From NCBI RefSeq assembly GCF_018688315.1, contig NZ_CP061315.1, positions 1,488,001-1,552,000 of the forward strand: a DNA stretch of 64,000 bases, written 5' to 3'. Within the stretch, counting starts at the first letter, position 1. Every line of letters begins with the position of its first letter. Source of the stretch: Polynucleobacter sp. AP-Kolm-20A-A1 (GTDB lineage: Bacteria; Pseudomonadota; Gammaproteobacteria; Burkholderiales; Burkholderiaceae). The notes under the pieces are model-generated. The model had not been told where the DNA came from. It searched no databases and worked only from the letters and a program-made list of their open reading frames with translations. The position numbers and the translations under genes were made by a program. This document shows positions 44,337-52,475 of this stretch, piece by piece.

Positions 44337-44890
44337 TATTTGCAGACCTCATTAAAAAGTGGTGGCGGACAGCTTTGTCCAAGTAACTCTGTGCGCAGCT
44401 GTGGTGCGCTTGTCTTTGGATCAAGCCAAATACCAAAGAAGGCTTTTGGAAATTCAGCTCCAGAAATTTGTCCAACTTGTTTTCCATCATGATAGAAAAC
44501 AGTCCCTAGCTTAGGGGTATAAATTGCCGTCAATGCTTGACCAGACTCAACATTAGGCAAGAGCGCCGAAAGCTCTTTACCCCACAGAGTTGCCTGCGTA
44601 TCAGGTACGCCAATTTTTTTCATCTCATCCGCGCTGCGATTGGCGATAGAGGCTCCAGAAAATGATTTGTAATATTTCAAGTGCAATGCAAATTCAGGAG
44701 AGGTAAAACTTCCTGAACGATAAAAAGCTGCGTCATAAACATGTAAACCCCACCAAGTGAGCTTGCCGCTTCCTTGAAGCTTTGCAGGATTCAGGCCTGT
44801 TTCAATGGGATTTAGATCGCGCGCAAATCCACTAGTAAAAAGGGAAAGGTTGAGGGCGCAAACCACCAACAAGAATTTGAGGATCTTCAT
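44336..44890 (-). CDS. Chalcone-isomerase-like periplasmic protein
   Basis: 184 residues. A signal peptide ends near GFARDLN. The family core is GKLTWWGLHVYDAAFYRSG near residue 42, FALHLKYYKSFSGASIANRSADEM and AFFGIWLDPKT. Bacterial homologues of the chalcone isomerase fold lack known isomerase activity and may bind lipids or fatty acids. It overlaps the DCC gene by four bases and DUF3833 by one, so the three are translated together. Confidence 0.9.
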   Translation of the reverse strand: MKILKFLLVVCALNLSLFTSGFARDLNPIETGLNPAKLQGSGKLTWWGLHVYDAAFYRSGSFTSPEFALHLKYYKSFSGASIANRSADEMKKIGVPDTQATLWGKELSALLPNVESGQALTAIYTPKLGTVFYHDGKQVGQISGAEFPKAFFGIWLDPKTSAPQLRTELLGQSCPPPLFNEVCK

Positions 44891-45297
44891 TGGCCTACCT
44901 TTGACGAATGGTGTTTTGCCAAACGCAATGCTACTGGGCCAAAGAGGCTTGAAATTGCATGTCTGTTTTTGGCAAAAAATTGGTAGCCAAGCCGCAATAC
45001 AGGCTGAAGTATGCGCCTAGAAAATAACCAGGCTAAGGCTGGGAGGTTGGCCCTGCGATAGGCCTCAGAAAAAACAGGTACTCCATGAATTAATGTGCCA
45101 CTCGCGAATTGTCCGTACATCGCCGCCAAGGCAGTCGCACATGAAATGCCGATCTTGTCTGAATCAAAGCGATCAGAGTTGATGTCAATAAAATCGAGTA
45201 AGCCCGCATTGTTTCTGCCAGACAAAAAAAGAATCTCTGCCTGACACAAAGGGCAGGCACCATCGTAAAACAAAGTAAGTTTTTCCAATTGCGTCAT
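44887..45297 (-). CDS. DCC-family (DUF393) thiol-disulfide oxidoreductase
   Basis: 136 residues. The family motif FYDGACPLCQAEI lies at residues 10-22, with the DxxCxxC arrangement. The middle has DINSDRFDSDKIG and the C-terminal half holds RRILQPVLRLGYQFFAKNRH. Thioredoxin-like predictions exist, but the substrate is unknown. First gene of the overlapping trio with the chalcone-isomerase-like and DUF3833 genes; divergent from DUF2237. Confidence 0.9.
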   Translation of the reverse strand: MTQLEKLTLFYDGACPLCQAEILFLSGRNNAGLLDFIDINSDRFDSDKIGISCATALAAMYGQFASGTLIHGVPVFSEAYRRANLPALAWLFSRRILQPVLRLGYQFFAKNRHAISSLFGPVALRLAKHHSSKVGQ

Positions 45298-45359
45298 CTC
45301 TGAGCAAGTTTAAGCTTTATTCAATAAACTGGCTGGTGACAAAATCATAGAAAGTATTT

Positions 45360-45734
45360 ATGCAAAAGGAAGTGGCGCTCAATGTATTTGGGCAACCCTT
45401 GATTCCCTGCTCCTTTGACCCGCTAACAGGGTTTTTCAGAGATGGTTGCTGCAAAACCAATGAAGAAGACATTGGTAGCCATTTAGCATGTGCGGTTGTT
45501 ACTCGAGAATTTTTGCAATTTAGCCTGGAGCGTGGCAATGATCTCATTACCCCTAGGCCGGAGTATCAGTTTCCAGGTCTAACCCCTGGAGATCAATGGT
45601 GTCTTTGCATTAAGCGCTGGACTGAGGCACTGGAGGCTGGATGCGCGCCCTTGCTCAAACTAGAGAGTACTCATATCAAAGCATTGGAAACGGTATCACT
45701 GGAGACTTTGCAACAATTTTCGAGTGAAACTTGA
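45360..45734 (+). CDS. DUF2237 family protein
   Basis: 124 residues. Family features are TGFFRDGCCKTNEEDIGSH near residue 24, CAVVTREFLQFS and GLTPGDQWCLCIKRWTEA, with four conserved Cys. Cytosolic, no known activity. Its TGA overlaps the TTG start of the next gene, so the histone-deacetylase-like protein is translated behind it. Confidence 0.9.
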   Translation: MQKEVALNVFGQPLIPCSFDPLTGFFRDGCCKTNEEDIGSHLACAVVTREFLQFSLERGNDLITPRPEYQFPGLTPGDQWCLCIKRWTEALEAGCAPLLKLESTHIKALETVSLETLQQFSSET

Positions 45735-46630
45735 AAGCGTTTTATACCGATCATTTTGTTTTACCGCTTCCAGAGGGTCATCGCTTCCCAATGGAAAAGT
45801 ACTCGCGCTTACGAGATTTGGTGGGAAAGCTTGAAGGAGTTGAACTTGTTGAAGCGCCACCAGCTTCAGACACGCAAATTCTGTATGCTCACGATCCTCA
45901 TTATCTGATCAAAATTATTGGGGGCAAGTTAACCCCTCAAGAAGAAAGAGAAATTGGATTCCCGTGGAGCGAGAAAATGGTTGAACGCTCACGCAGATCG
46001 GCAGGCGCTACTGTTGCAGCAGCAAAAACTGCAATGCAAGAAGGTATTGCAGCTAACCTGGCTGGTGGCACACATCATGCCTATCGCGATACCGGCAGCG
46101 GGTTTTGCGTTTTTAATGACTCAGCGATTGCTGCACGCAGCCTTCAAAAAGAGGTGAGCTCAAAACTCAAAGTTGCAATTATTGATTTAGATGTCCACCA
46201 AGGAAATGGAACAGCTTCAATTTTGGGAAATGACCCCTCTATCTTCACCCTATCCATCCATGGCGAGAATAATTTCCCCTTTAAAAAAGAAGTGAGCGAT
46301 CTGGATGTTGGCCTAGCCGATGGTTGCAATGATGAAACCTACCTTTCATCACTAGCGAACTGCCTCGATCAACTCGATAATCGTTTCAAGCCAGACTGCA
46401 TCATCTATTTAGCTGGAGCAGATCCTCATGAAGGGGATCGGCTTGGCAGACTAAAGATCAGTAAAGAAGGTATGCGTTTAAGAGATGAAGCGGTCTTTCA
46501 GTACGCCCTAGATAAAAAGCTACCCCTGGCCTTCTCCATGGCAGGCGGTTATGGCAAAGAAATCACATCTACTGTAGATATTCACTTTCAAACCATTCAA
46601 ACCGCACTGCGCTTTCAGAAGCAATATTAA
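45731..46630 (+). CDS. Histone deacetylase-family amidohydrolase, TTG start
   Basis: 299 residues with the zinc-hydrolase motifs GGTHHAYRDTGSGFCVFND (the tandem His pair), AIIDLDVHQGNGTA (Asp and His metal ligands) and LAGADPHEGDRLGRL (third Asp). The TTG at 45731 is the start because it overlaps the DUF2237 stop (TTGA) and leads directly into the fold; no ATG lies close by. Bacterial members deacetylate acetylated small molecules or polyamines. The exact substrate is unknown. It is convergent with the phasin gene. Confidence 0.92.
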   Translation: MKAFYTDHFVLPLPEGHRFPMEKYSRLRDLVGKLEGVELVEAPPASDTQILYAHDPHYLIKIIGGKLTPQEEREIGFPWSEKMVERSRRSAGATVAAAKTAMQEGIAANLAGGTHHAYRDTGSGFCVFNDSAIAARSLQKEVSSKLKVAIIDLDVHQGNGTASILGNDPSIFTLSIHGENNFPFKKEVSDLDVGLADGCNDETYLSSLANCLDQLDNRFKPDCIIYLAGADPHEGDRLGRLKISKEGMRLRDEAVFQYALDKKLPLAFSMAGGYGKEITSTVDIHFQTIQTALRFQKQY

Positions 46631-46640
46631 GCTGTAGCGT

Positions 46641-47192
46641 TTAGCTCTTTTTCTTGGGGGCAGCTTTGACGCCCGACAGATTGCTAACATTCTCAACACT
46701 CTTTTCAAAGTTAGAGAAAGAGTCTGCCATTGCGGCACGAATCAATTCAAAATTTTGCAGGGCATTATTGAATGATGTCTTAAATACCGAAACGTACGCT
46801 TCACTCCCCAGTGGTGCATTATCGGTAGCGTCATTAACAAAATGAATCAAATCGGCCTTTGACTCTTGAATCATTTTCTCCGCAATATCAGTAAGCTCTT
46901 GATTGCCACTCTTTAATACCTGAAGCAATTGATTGTGGTATTGAGAAATCTCTTTAGCCGCATCTTGCAATACTTCAGCATGAATATAGTCAAACGCAGT
47001 TTTGGGGTCTTGGGTTTTCATCAGCTCTGAAACACGCTTTTGTATTAACTCGGCAAGCTCTTGCGTAGCTTGCTGATTAATATGGGCAATAGCCTGCGCA
47101 CTTTCAATCGCCACCCTTCCAGCAGCTTTAGTAGCCTCAACTGCTCGTTGCTGACCTTGCACAACCTTTGTATCAAATGATTTCTTGCTCAT
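46641..47192 (-). CDS. phaP: Phasin family protein
   Basis: 183 residues, almost wholly helical with no Cys. Typical elements are VVQGQQRAVEATKAAGRVAIES near the start and the NFELIRAAMADSFSNFEKS segment near the C-terminus; the last residues are basic (APKKKS). Phasins coat polyhydroxyalkanoate granules, so the organism probably makes PHA, although no synthase is in the window. CGAAAGG precedes the ATG. The gene is convergent with the deacetylase gene, 10 bases between stops. Confidence 0.88.
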   Translation of the reverse strand: MSKKSFDTKVVQGQQRAVEATKAAGRVAIESAQAIAHINQQATQELAELIQKRVSELMKTQDPKTAFDYIHAEVLQDAAKEISQYHNQLLQVLKSGNQELTDIAEKMIQESKADLIHFVNDATDNAPLGSEAYVSVFKTSFNNALQNFELIRAAMADSFSNFEKSVENVSNLSGVKAAPKKKS

Positions 47193-47282
47193 ATCGACCT
47201 TTCGGGTGGGGATTGATAGATACCAATCTACTCCGCTTCAGAAGGCTTTCTATAGAGAAATACCAGTAGATGAGTGGCTGAA

Positions 47283-47921
47283 TTACTTTTTCTTTGGCAA
47301 ACCGCTCAAGGTAGCTGCATCATTTAATTGCTGATCAACTAAATATAAGGTTCCGCCATAGTTAGCCTGTAGATCATACCCAGAAAGACCTACCGTATAA
47401 AAAGTGATATCCGGATTGAAAGAACGAATCGTTCCGCCAGATCCAGCTGAGAAATTGGCATCCACATCTACACCACCCCGCTGCCCATCTATCGAGGTCA
47501 TCAAGAACTGGTCAATTGCCCCCGGGGTCTTAAAAATGGCAATCTGATATTGATCCTGATAACCAGCACCCAAGCCCTCGCCCGTTTTAAGCGCCTGCAT
47601 AAATACTGGCTCTTTACGTCTCTTATCAAAAAGAACACCTTCTCCGCGCGCCACCACAATCAAAACCACGTTGACGTTAGTGGTACTGAAAACGGCATAG
47701 CCTGCAGCTTGATCGATTTGCTTTTTAACCGCGGGGTTTTGTTTGATCAAAGCATCAAGACCGGTCTTAGACATTTGAAGAGTGGCATTGCGCTTTTGAA
47801 CAATTTGCTCTTGAGTGAGAGGCTTGCCATCCTTGCCTGTAGATTGGCAGCCTACCAAAAAAACTACCGCAAGTAATGCTGCGGTAGTAATACGAGTAAT
47901 TCGATGAAGTGTTGCTGACAT
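47283..47921 (-). CDS. YSC84/SYLF-domain lipid-binding lipoprotein
   Basis: 212 residues with the lipobox FLVGCQSTG. The SYLF-type region contains AAGYAVFSTTNVNVVLIVVARGEGVLFD and the GAGSGGTIRSF-like turn near residue 155. SYLF proteins bind membrane phosphoinositide or other lipid in eukaryotes; the bacterial role is unknown. It lies seven bases behind the amide hydrolase gene on the same strand. Confidence 0.85.
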   Translation of the reverse strand: MSATLHRITRITTAALLAVVFLVGCQSTGKDGKPLTQEQIVQKRNATLQMSKTGLDALIKQNPAVKKQIDQAAGYAVFSTTNVNVVLIVVARGEGVLFDKRRKEPVFMQALKTGEGLGAGYQDQYQIAIFKTPGAIDQFLMTSIDGQRGGVDVDANFSAGSGGTIRSFNPDITFYTVGLSGYDLQANYGGTLYLVDQQLNDAATLSGLPKKK

Positions 47922-47928
47922 AAAGGAA

Positions 47929-49038
47929 TTAGTTAATTGAGATCGTAGATAAAGGCTTATCTAATTTAATGTACTTCACCTCTTTGGCATTGACATCCAT
48001 TTTCTTGAGGTCATAAGTGTAGATATTGGTGTTCTCATACATTTTGCTGCTGTAGGTCATATTTTTATTATTTGCCACAACGCTCCACTCGGTTACCTCA
48101 TACCCGCCAGTACCGCCTCCATAGGGATTGCTTGCTGGCAAAGTGACGGCTCCCGGAGGAATATCAAAACCACCAATGATGTGCCAAGCAGCGCTATTCA
48201 TTTGCGCTGCAGTAAATGCCTTAGGTACCGAATCGGAAAGGAAAATTGCTCGAATAAAACGACTAGGACTCAAATAGTCCCCTGGCAAACCATGCAACCC
48301 ACTACCTGAACTAGGTGGAGTAAAAGATGCGCCATTGATCACTAAAGCAGGCTTTTCAACTTTCGAGAGATTTACATAGTTACCAATATTTTTTAGCTGA
48401 TCTCTAAAAGGAGGGTCATTCGTGAATGCACCCACTGGATTGTCGGTAATCACTAATTCACCTTTGAGATACTCAATAGCTACACTCTTGCCACTAGCAT
48501 CATGAAATGAATAATGCACTGCGACCGTTTGATTGTTATAAGCAGCAATCGTAGAGCGATTTACTTTAATTTTCTGCAAACCCGCTTTAACCTCATCGAC
48601 CGTTGCAAAGTTTGTCAAAGCATAAGTAACTACCTGGGCGGAGCTAATGCTATTGGCGGACTCGGCTGGTGCAACCGCTTGGAATACTGCACTATTAGGC
48701 GCATTAAACATGCCGCCGATTAACCCTTTTTCATTCATCCCATCTGCGTACATGGGAAGGCCAAGCGCATTCATTCCTACAACAGCATATTTGGTACTCC
48801 AATTAAGTCCCGTACCAAGCTTGCCATCAACACCCACACCCTTCATCGCAAAATCTCTAGGCATAACGGCCAACTGAGAATTCAGAGGCATGCCAAACTC
48901 CAAAGTGCGGCCATAGATCAAGCCACCATCACTGCCTTTCAATGTGAAGCTAGTGCAAGCGCTTCCAACCATGGGGGCAAGCGCAAGCGTTACCGCCACT
49001 GAAGTAGCAACGATTTTTTTAATCATTTTTTGACTCAT
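47929..49038 (-). CDS. Linear amide C-N hydrolase, choloylglycine hydrolase family
   Basis: 369 residues. A signal peptide is followed directly by Cys28 in VGSACTSFTLKGSDGG, which would be the N-terminal nucleophile after processing. The family arginine is in LIYGRTLEFGM; later blocks are YADGMNEKGLIGGMFN and VGAFTNDPPFRDQ with the oxyanion Asn. Known members cut bile-salt amides, penicillin V or acyl-homoserine lactones; in a freshwater-type bacterium AHL or N-acyl amino acid cleavage is more likely, but this is inference. GAGGAA precedes the ATG. Confidence 0.92.
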   Translation of the reverse strand: MSQKMIKKIVATSVAVTLALAPMVGSACTSFTLKGSDGGLIYGRTLEFGMPLNSQLAVMPRDFAMKGVGVDGKLGTGLNWSTKYAVVGMNALGLPMYADGMNEKGLIGGMFNAPNSAVFQAVAPAESANSISSAQVVTYALTNFATVDEVKAGLQKIKVNRSTIAAYNNQTVAVHYSFHDASGKSVAIEYLKGELVITDNPVGAFTNDPPFRDQLKNIGNYVNLSKVEKPALVINGASFTPPSSGSGLHGLPGDYLSPSRFIRAIFLSDSVPKAFTAAQMNSAAWHIIGGFDIPPGAVTLPASNPYGGGTGGYEVTEWSVVANNKNMTYSSKMYENTNIYTYDLKKMDVNAKEVKYIKLDKPLSTISIN

Positions 49039-49082
49039 AACTATTCCTCGAATTGAATTCTGATAATTACTGAAAATAAAGC

Positions 49083-49241
49083 TTAAGCACTTCTAATAAA
49101 AGCAGGTATGGGGAGATCCATTAATTTGGATACATCAGCCTCTGCTGGCTGAGTACTAATATACGCCCCAATGCACGCCCCAAGAATTGCCAACAAACCG
49201 ACAACTAAAGCCCAGCTTCGCAAATTCTTACGCAATTTCAT
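49083..49241 (-). CDS. Small putative lipoprotein, unrecognised (52 aa)
   Basis: Reverse-strand ORF with a basic start (MKLRKNLRS) and a hydrophobic run ending LAILGAC, which resembles a lipobox, then a 29-residue tail ending PIPAFIRSA. GAGG lies close before the ATG at 49241; an ATG nine bases upstream is possible. It is 44 bases ahead of the amide hydrolase gene on the same strand and may be cotranscribed. No family recognised. Confidence 0.55.
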   Translation of the reverse strand: MKLRKNLRSWALVVGLLAILGACIGAYISTQPAEADVSKLMDLPIPAFIRSA

Positions 49242-49346
49242 TCCCCTCATAGGCGTTTAATTCCAGTATTTTCGCCCAGAACAGCACTTGTCACAAGCTC
49301 GTTTGACCGCAAGAGCCCTCCATTTTGAGTGCATACTATTACCAAT

Positions 49347-50024
49347 ATGAAAGCACATCACTGGACACAGCACTGGCACCACTTAAGCGCCACATTAAGA
49401 CTTACCATTGGCGCCGCTGCAGGGCTGATTACCTATTTCCTGTTATCCCCTGAAACCGTCCTAGCTGCACGCTTGGCTCTGTCTTGGTCGGCAGCTGGAG
49501 GTCTATATCTTTTGCTTAGCTACTTCATGATGTATTTCTCATCCGAAGAAAATATCCTCACGCTATCCAAGAAGGAGGATGATGGCGCTGCCGTCATCCT
49601 GCTCATCATTATTTTCGGGGCGGCAGCTAGCCTCATTGCCATTGTGATTATTTTGTCGGGACTCAAATCCCTCCCATTCTCAGTGGCAGCACAGTACATC
49701 GCTCTCGTATTAACTACCTACATCGTCTCCTGGCTTTTTGTGCACACTGCATTTGCTCTGCACTATGCACATGTCTACTATCAAGAGCTTCAAAAAACAC
49801 AAGAAGCGCCTTTACTGTTTGCATCAAAACTAAGGCCCACCTACGTAGACTTTCTGTACTTTTCAATGGTGGTTGGTATGACTTGCCAAACTGCTGACGT
49901 CAATATCGCTAGCTCACGTATACGCTTTTTAGTCATGATTCAAGGTATGACCGCGTTTGCCTTCAATGCTTCCTTGCTTGCTTTGGCAATCAATCTGATT
50001 TCTGGGGTAGTCGCCTTTAACTAA
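49347..50024 (+). CDS. DUF1345 family membrane protein
   Basis: About 225 residues with six hydrophobic segments. Family features are the VAWSWSAAGGLYLLL-like second helix, then HTAFALHYAHVYYQE and PTYVDFLYFSMVVGMTCQTADV. I use ATG at 49347; the frame opens at a GTG 18 bases earlier but neither has a good ribosome site. Function unknown. Confidence 0.87.
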   Translation: MKAHHWTQHWHHLSATLRLTIGAAAGLITYFLLSPETVLAARLALSWSAAGGLYLLLSYFMMYFSSEENILTLSKKEDDGAAVILLIIIFGAAASLIAIVIILSGLKSLPFSVAAQYIALVLTTYIVSWLFVHTAFALHYAHVYYQELQKTQEAPLLFASKLRPTYVDFLYFSMVVGMTCQTADVNIASSRIRFLVMIQGMTAFAFNASLLALAINLISGVVAFN

Positions 50025-50090
50025 TGCTTCTCAGCAATCGCTCGAAATAGCCTAAATGGCCTACCGGGACTCCATTTGGGGTCTTTTCTT

Positions 50091-50144
50091 ATTATCGAAT
50101 AAATCGATAATTAATATTAATTTAATTCATTAGACAAATATACT
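50091..50144 (+). promoter_or_regulatory. Putative activator site and promoter of ahpC
   Basis: ATTATCGA and TCGATAAT form a perfect inverted repeat at 50091-50111 with a five-base spacer; the ATCG-N7-CGAT core has the half-site spacing of OxyR sites but not its exact letters. A -10 TATACT lies at 50139-50144 with no good -35, as in activator-dependent promoters. Operator centre is about 50 bases ahead of the likely start. Regulation by OxyR or another peroxide sensor is inferred. Confidence 0.55.
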
Positions 50145-50204
50145 GTTCAAGCTCAAAATGGGGTCTGTTGTTACATACCGATTAACCCAAATAAGGAGCG
50201 CAAT

Positions 50205-50768
50205 ATGTCCCTCATCAATACCGCAGTACAGCCATTCAAAACTCAAGCTTTCCACAACGGTAAATTCGTGACCGTTAGCGATGAGAGCCTCAAAGGCAAA
50301 TGGTCAGTATTGATTTTCATGCCAGCAGCATTTACTTTTAACTGCCCAACAGAAATTGAAGATGCAGCAGAGAACTATGCTGAATTTCAAAAGATGGGTG
50401 CTGAAGTGTATATCGTTACAACTGACACACATTTCTCACACAAAGTTTGGCACGAAACTTCTCCTGCAGTAGGAAAAGCAAAGTTCCCACTCGTTGGCGA
50501 CCCAACACACACTTTGACTAATGCATTTGGCGTGCACATTCCTGAAGAAGGCTTGGCATTGCGCGGCACATTCATCATCAATCCTGAAGGCATCATTAAG
50601 ACTGCAGAAGTGCATTCCAATGAAATCGCTCGTGATGTTTCTGAAACATTGCGCAAACTCAAAGCAGCACAGTACACAGCAGCACACCCAGGTGAAGTTT
50701 GCCCTGCTAAGTGGAAAGAAGGCGCAGCAACATTAACTCCTTCTTTAGACCTCGTAGGCAAGATCTAA
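50205..50768 (+). CDS. ahpC: Alkyl hydroperoxide reductase subunit C (2-Cys peroxiredoxin)
   Basis: 187 residues, the standard AhpC length. Peroxidatic Cys is in FTFNCPTEIED near residue 47 and resolving Cys in HPGEVCPAKW near 165. AAGGAG precedes the ATG by seven bases. It reduces H2O2 and organic peroxides in the cytosol and is recharged by AhpF, encoded 102 bases downstream. Confidence 0.98.
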   Translation: MSLINTAVQPFKTQAFHNGKFVTVSDESLKGKWSVLIFMPAAFTFNCPTEIEDAAENYAEFQKMGAEVYIVTTDTHFSHKVWHETSPAVGKAKFPLVGDPTHTLTNAFGVHIPEEGLALRGTFIINPEGIIKTAEVHSNEIARDVSETLRKLKAAQYTAAHPGEVCPAKWKEGAATLTPSLDLVGKI

Positions 50769-50787
50769 GCGGAAGCTGTATTGAATT

Positions 50788-50843
50788 AATAGACTCTCTT
50801 CGGAGAGTCTATTGGGGAGAATGAAGTTCTGCCCAATAGACTC
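50788..50843 (+). other. Two mutually exclusive hairpins between ahpC and ahpF
   Basis: Segment 1 (50788-50798, AATAGACTCTC) pairs perfectly with segment 2 (50803-50813) across a TTCG tetraloop. Segment 2 can instead pair over 12 bases (50805-50816) with segment 3 (50832-50843, CCCAATAGACTC). Segments 1 and 3 share AATAGACTC. Neither stem is followed by a T-run, so the structures more likely affect mRNA cleavage, stability or ahpF translation than cause simple termination. Confidence 0.75.
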
Positions 50844-50870
50844 ACCAAACAACAGATCAAGGAACCCGCC

Positions 50871-52448
50871 ATGCTCGATACCAATATCAAATCACAGCTA
50901 AAGGTCTACTTTGAAAAGATCGTTAGCCCAATTGTTCTCACTGCATCTGTAGATGGCAGCGAAAAGTCAGCAGAAATGCTCGAGTTGCTAAATGAAGTAG
51001 CTGAGCAGTCTGACAAAATTACTGTCAAGACCGACGGCAAAGCTAATCACATCCCCAGTTTCACTGTTAGCAAAGCAGATGATGCAGCACGCATTACATT
51101 TGCTGGGCTACCAATGGGTCATGAAATGACTTCATTTATCTTGGCAATTTTGCAAGCCAGTGGCTACCCACCGAAAGTAGAGCAAGAGGTTCTGGATCGC
51201 ATTCGTCATTTGGATGGTCAGTTGCGCTTTCAGACTTTTATCTCACTGTCATGCCATAACTGCCCTGACGTTGTTCAAGCCCTTAACCTTATGGCGGCAA
51301 TCAACCCAAATATCCAACACGAGATGATTGATGGCGCCCTCTTCCAAGAGCTGGTAGATCAATATCAAATTATGGCCGTGCCAACAGTCATCGTGAATGG
51401 CGAGGCATTTGGTCAGGGCCGCATGAGTGTTGAAGAGATTCTGGCTAATTTGGATACTGCCAGCCCTCAAGAAGAGGCTGCAAAGCTTTCCGCAAAAGCA
51501 CCTTACGATGTTCTAGTGGTAGGTGGTGGCCCAGCTGGCTCTTCAGCCGCTATTTATGCAGCCCGCAAAGGCATCCGCACGGGTGTGATTGCTGAGCGCT
51601 TTGGTGGTCAAGTAATGGATACCTTAGGAATTGAAAATTTTATTTCTGTTGAGCATACCGAAGGTCCTAAATTAGTCCAAGCTTTAGAGCAACATGTAAA
51701 GAGCTACGAAGTTGACATCATGAACTTGCAACGTGCTGCTGCCCTACGCAAGTCTGGCAATGGAATTGAATTAGAGCTCGCTAACGGGGCAGTTCTCAAG
51801 AGCAAGTCTGTCATATTAAGTACTGGGGCACGCTGGAGAGAAATGAATGTACCAGGCGAGCAAGAATATCGTGGCAAGGGTGTGGCTTATTGCCCGCATT
51901 GCGATGGGCCTTTATTTAAAGGCAAGCGCGTAGCCGTTATCGGTGGCGGTAATTCTGGAGTTGAAGCTGCAATTGATTTAGCGGGCATTGTGAGTCATGT
52001 CACCCTAATTGAATTTGATAGCAAATTGCGCGCTGATGCGGTTTTACAAACTAAACTCAATAGCCTGCGAAACGTTACTGTGATCAAGAGCGCCCTCACC
52101 AAAGAAGTTATCGGTGATGGCAGCAAAGTCAGCGGCTTACGCTACCAAGATCGCACCAATGACACTTTGCATGCCATTGAACTCGAAGGCATCTTCGTAC
52201 AAATTGGCCTATTACCAAACACTGACTGGCTCAAGGGAACGATTGAACTCTCCAAGCATGGTGAAGTAATTGTGGATGCTAAAGGTGAAACCTCTCTTCC
52301 TGGCGTATTTGCTGCCGGCGACTGCACGACTGTTCCTTACAAACAAATCATCATTGCTATGGGTGAAGGTGCCAAGGCTTCGCTGGGCGCTTTTGATTAC
52401 CTCATCCGTTCATCTGTTGTGGAGACTGAACTTGCGGTAGCCGCTTAA
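50871..52448 (+). CDS. ahpF: Alkyl hydroperoxide reductase subunit F
   Basis: 525 residues. N-terminal double thioredoxin-like domain with CHNCPDVVQ near residue 129; FAD site [12 protein letters not shown] near 213; active disulfide CPHCDGPLF near 344; NAD(P)H site [12 protein letters not shown] near 359. Usual length. AAGGAACCC precedes the ATG. It transfers electrons from NADH to AhpC. Follows ahpC through the structured 102-base gap. Confidence 0.97.
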   Translation: MLDTNIKSQLKVYFEKIVSPIVLTASVDGSEKSAEMLELLNEVAEQSDKITVKTDGKANHIPSFTVSKADDAARITFAGLPMGHEMTSFILAILQASGYPPKVEQEVLDRIRHLDGQLRFQTFISLSCHNCPDVVQALNLMAAINPNIQHEMIDGALFQELVDQYQIMAVPTVIVNGEAFGQGRMSVEEILANLDTASPQEEAAKLSAKAPYDVLVVGGGPAGSSAAIYAARKGIRTGVIAERFGGQVMDTLGIENFISVEHTEGPKLVQALEQHVKSYEVDIMNLQRAAALRKSGNGIELELANGAVLKSKSVILSTGARWREMNVPGEQEYRGKGVAYCPHCDGPLFKGKRVAVIGGGNSGVEAAIDLAGIVSHVTLIEFDSKLRADAVLQTKLNSLRNVTVIKSALTKEVIGDGSKVSGLRYQDRTNDTLHAIELEGIFVQIGLLPNTDWLKGTIELSKHGEVIVDAKGETSLPGVFAAGDCTTVPYKQIIIAMGEGAKASLGAFDYLIRSSVVETELAVAA

Positions 52449-52475
52449 AATACCCAATTATTCAAAGGAATCAAT

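Noticed and set aside
45731..46630. Acetoin utilization protein AcuC
   Set aside because: Same fold, but no acuAB or acsA nearby and the length is shorter than AcuC (~390); kept as a general histone-deacetylase-family protein.
50045..50090. Possible terminator after the DUF1345 gene
   Set aside because: Two competing imperfect stems (AAATGG/CCATTT and GACTCC/GGGGTC) and a short TTTTCTT; too weak to call as a terminator.
50387..50761. Reverse ORF of 124 codons opposite ahpC
   Set aside because: Antisense to a perfectly conserved AhpC; long only because of ahpC codon use.
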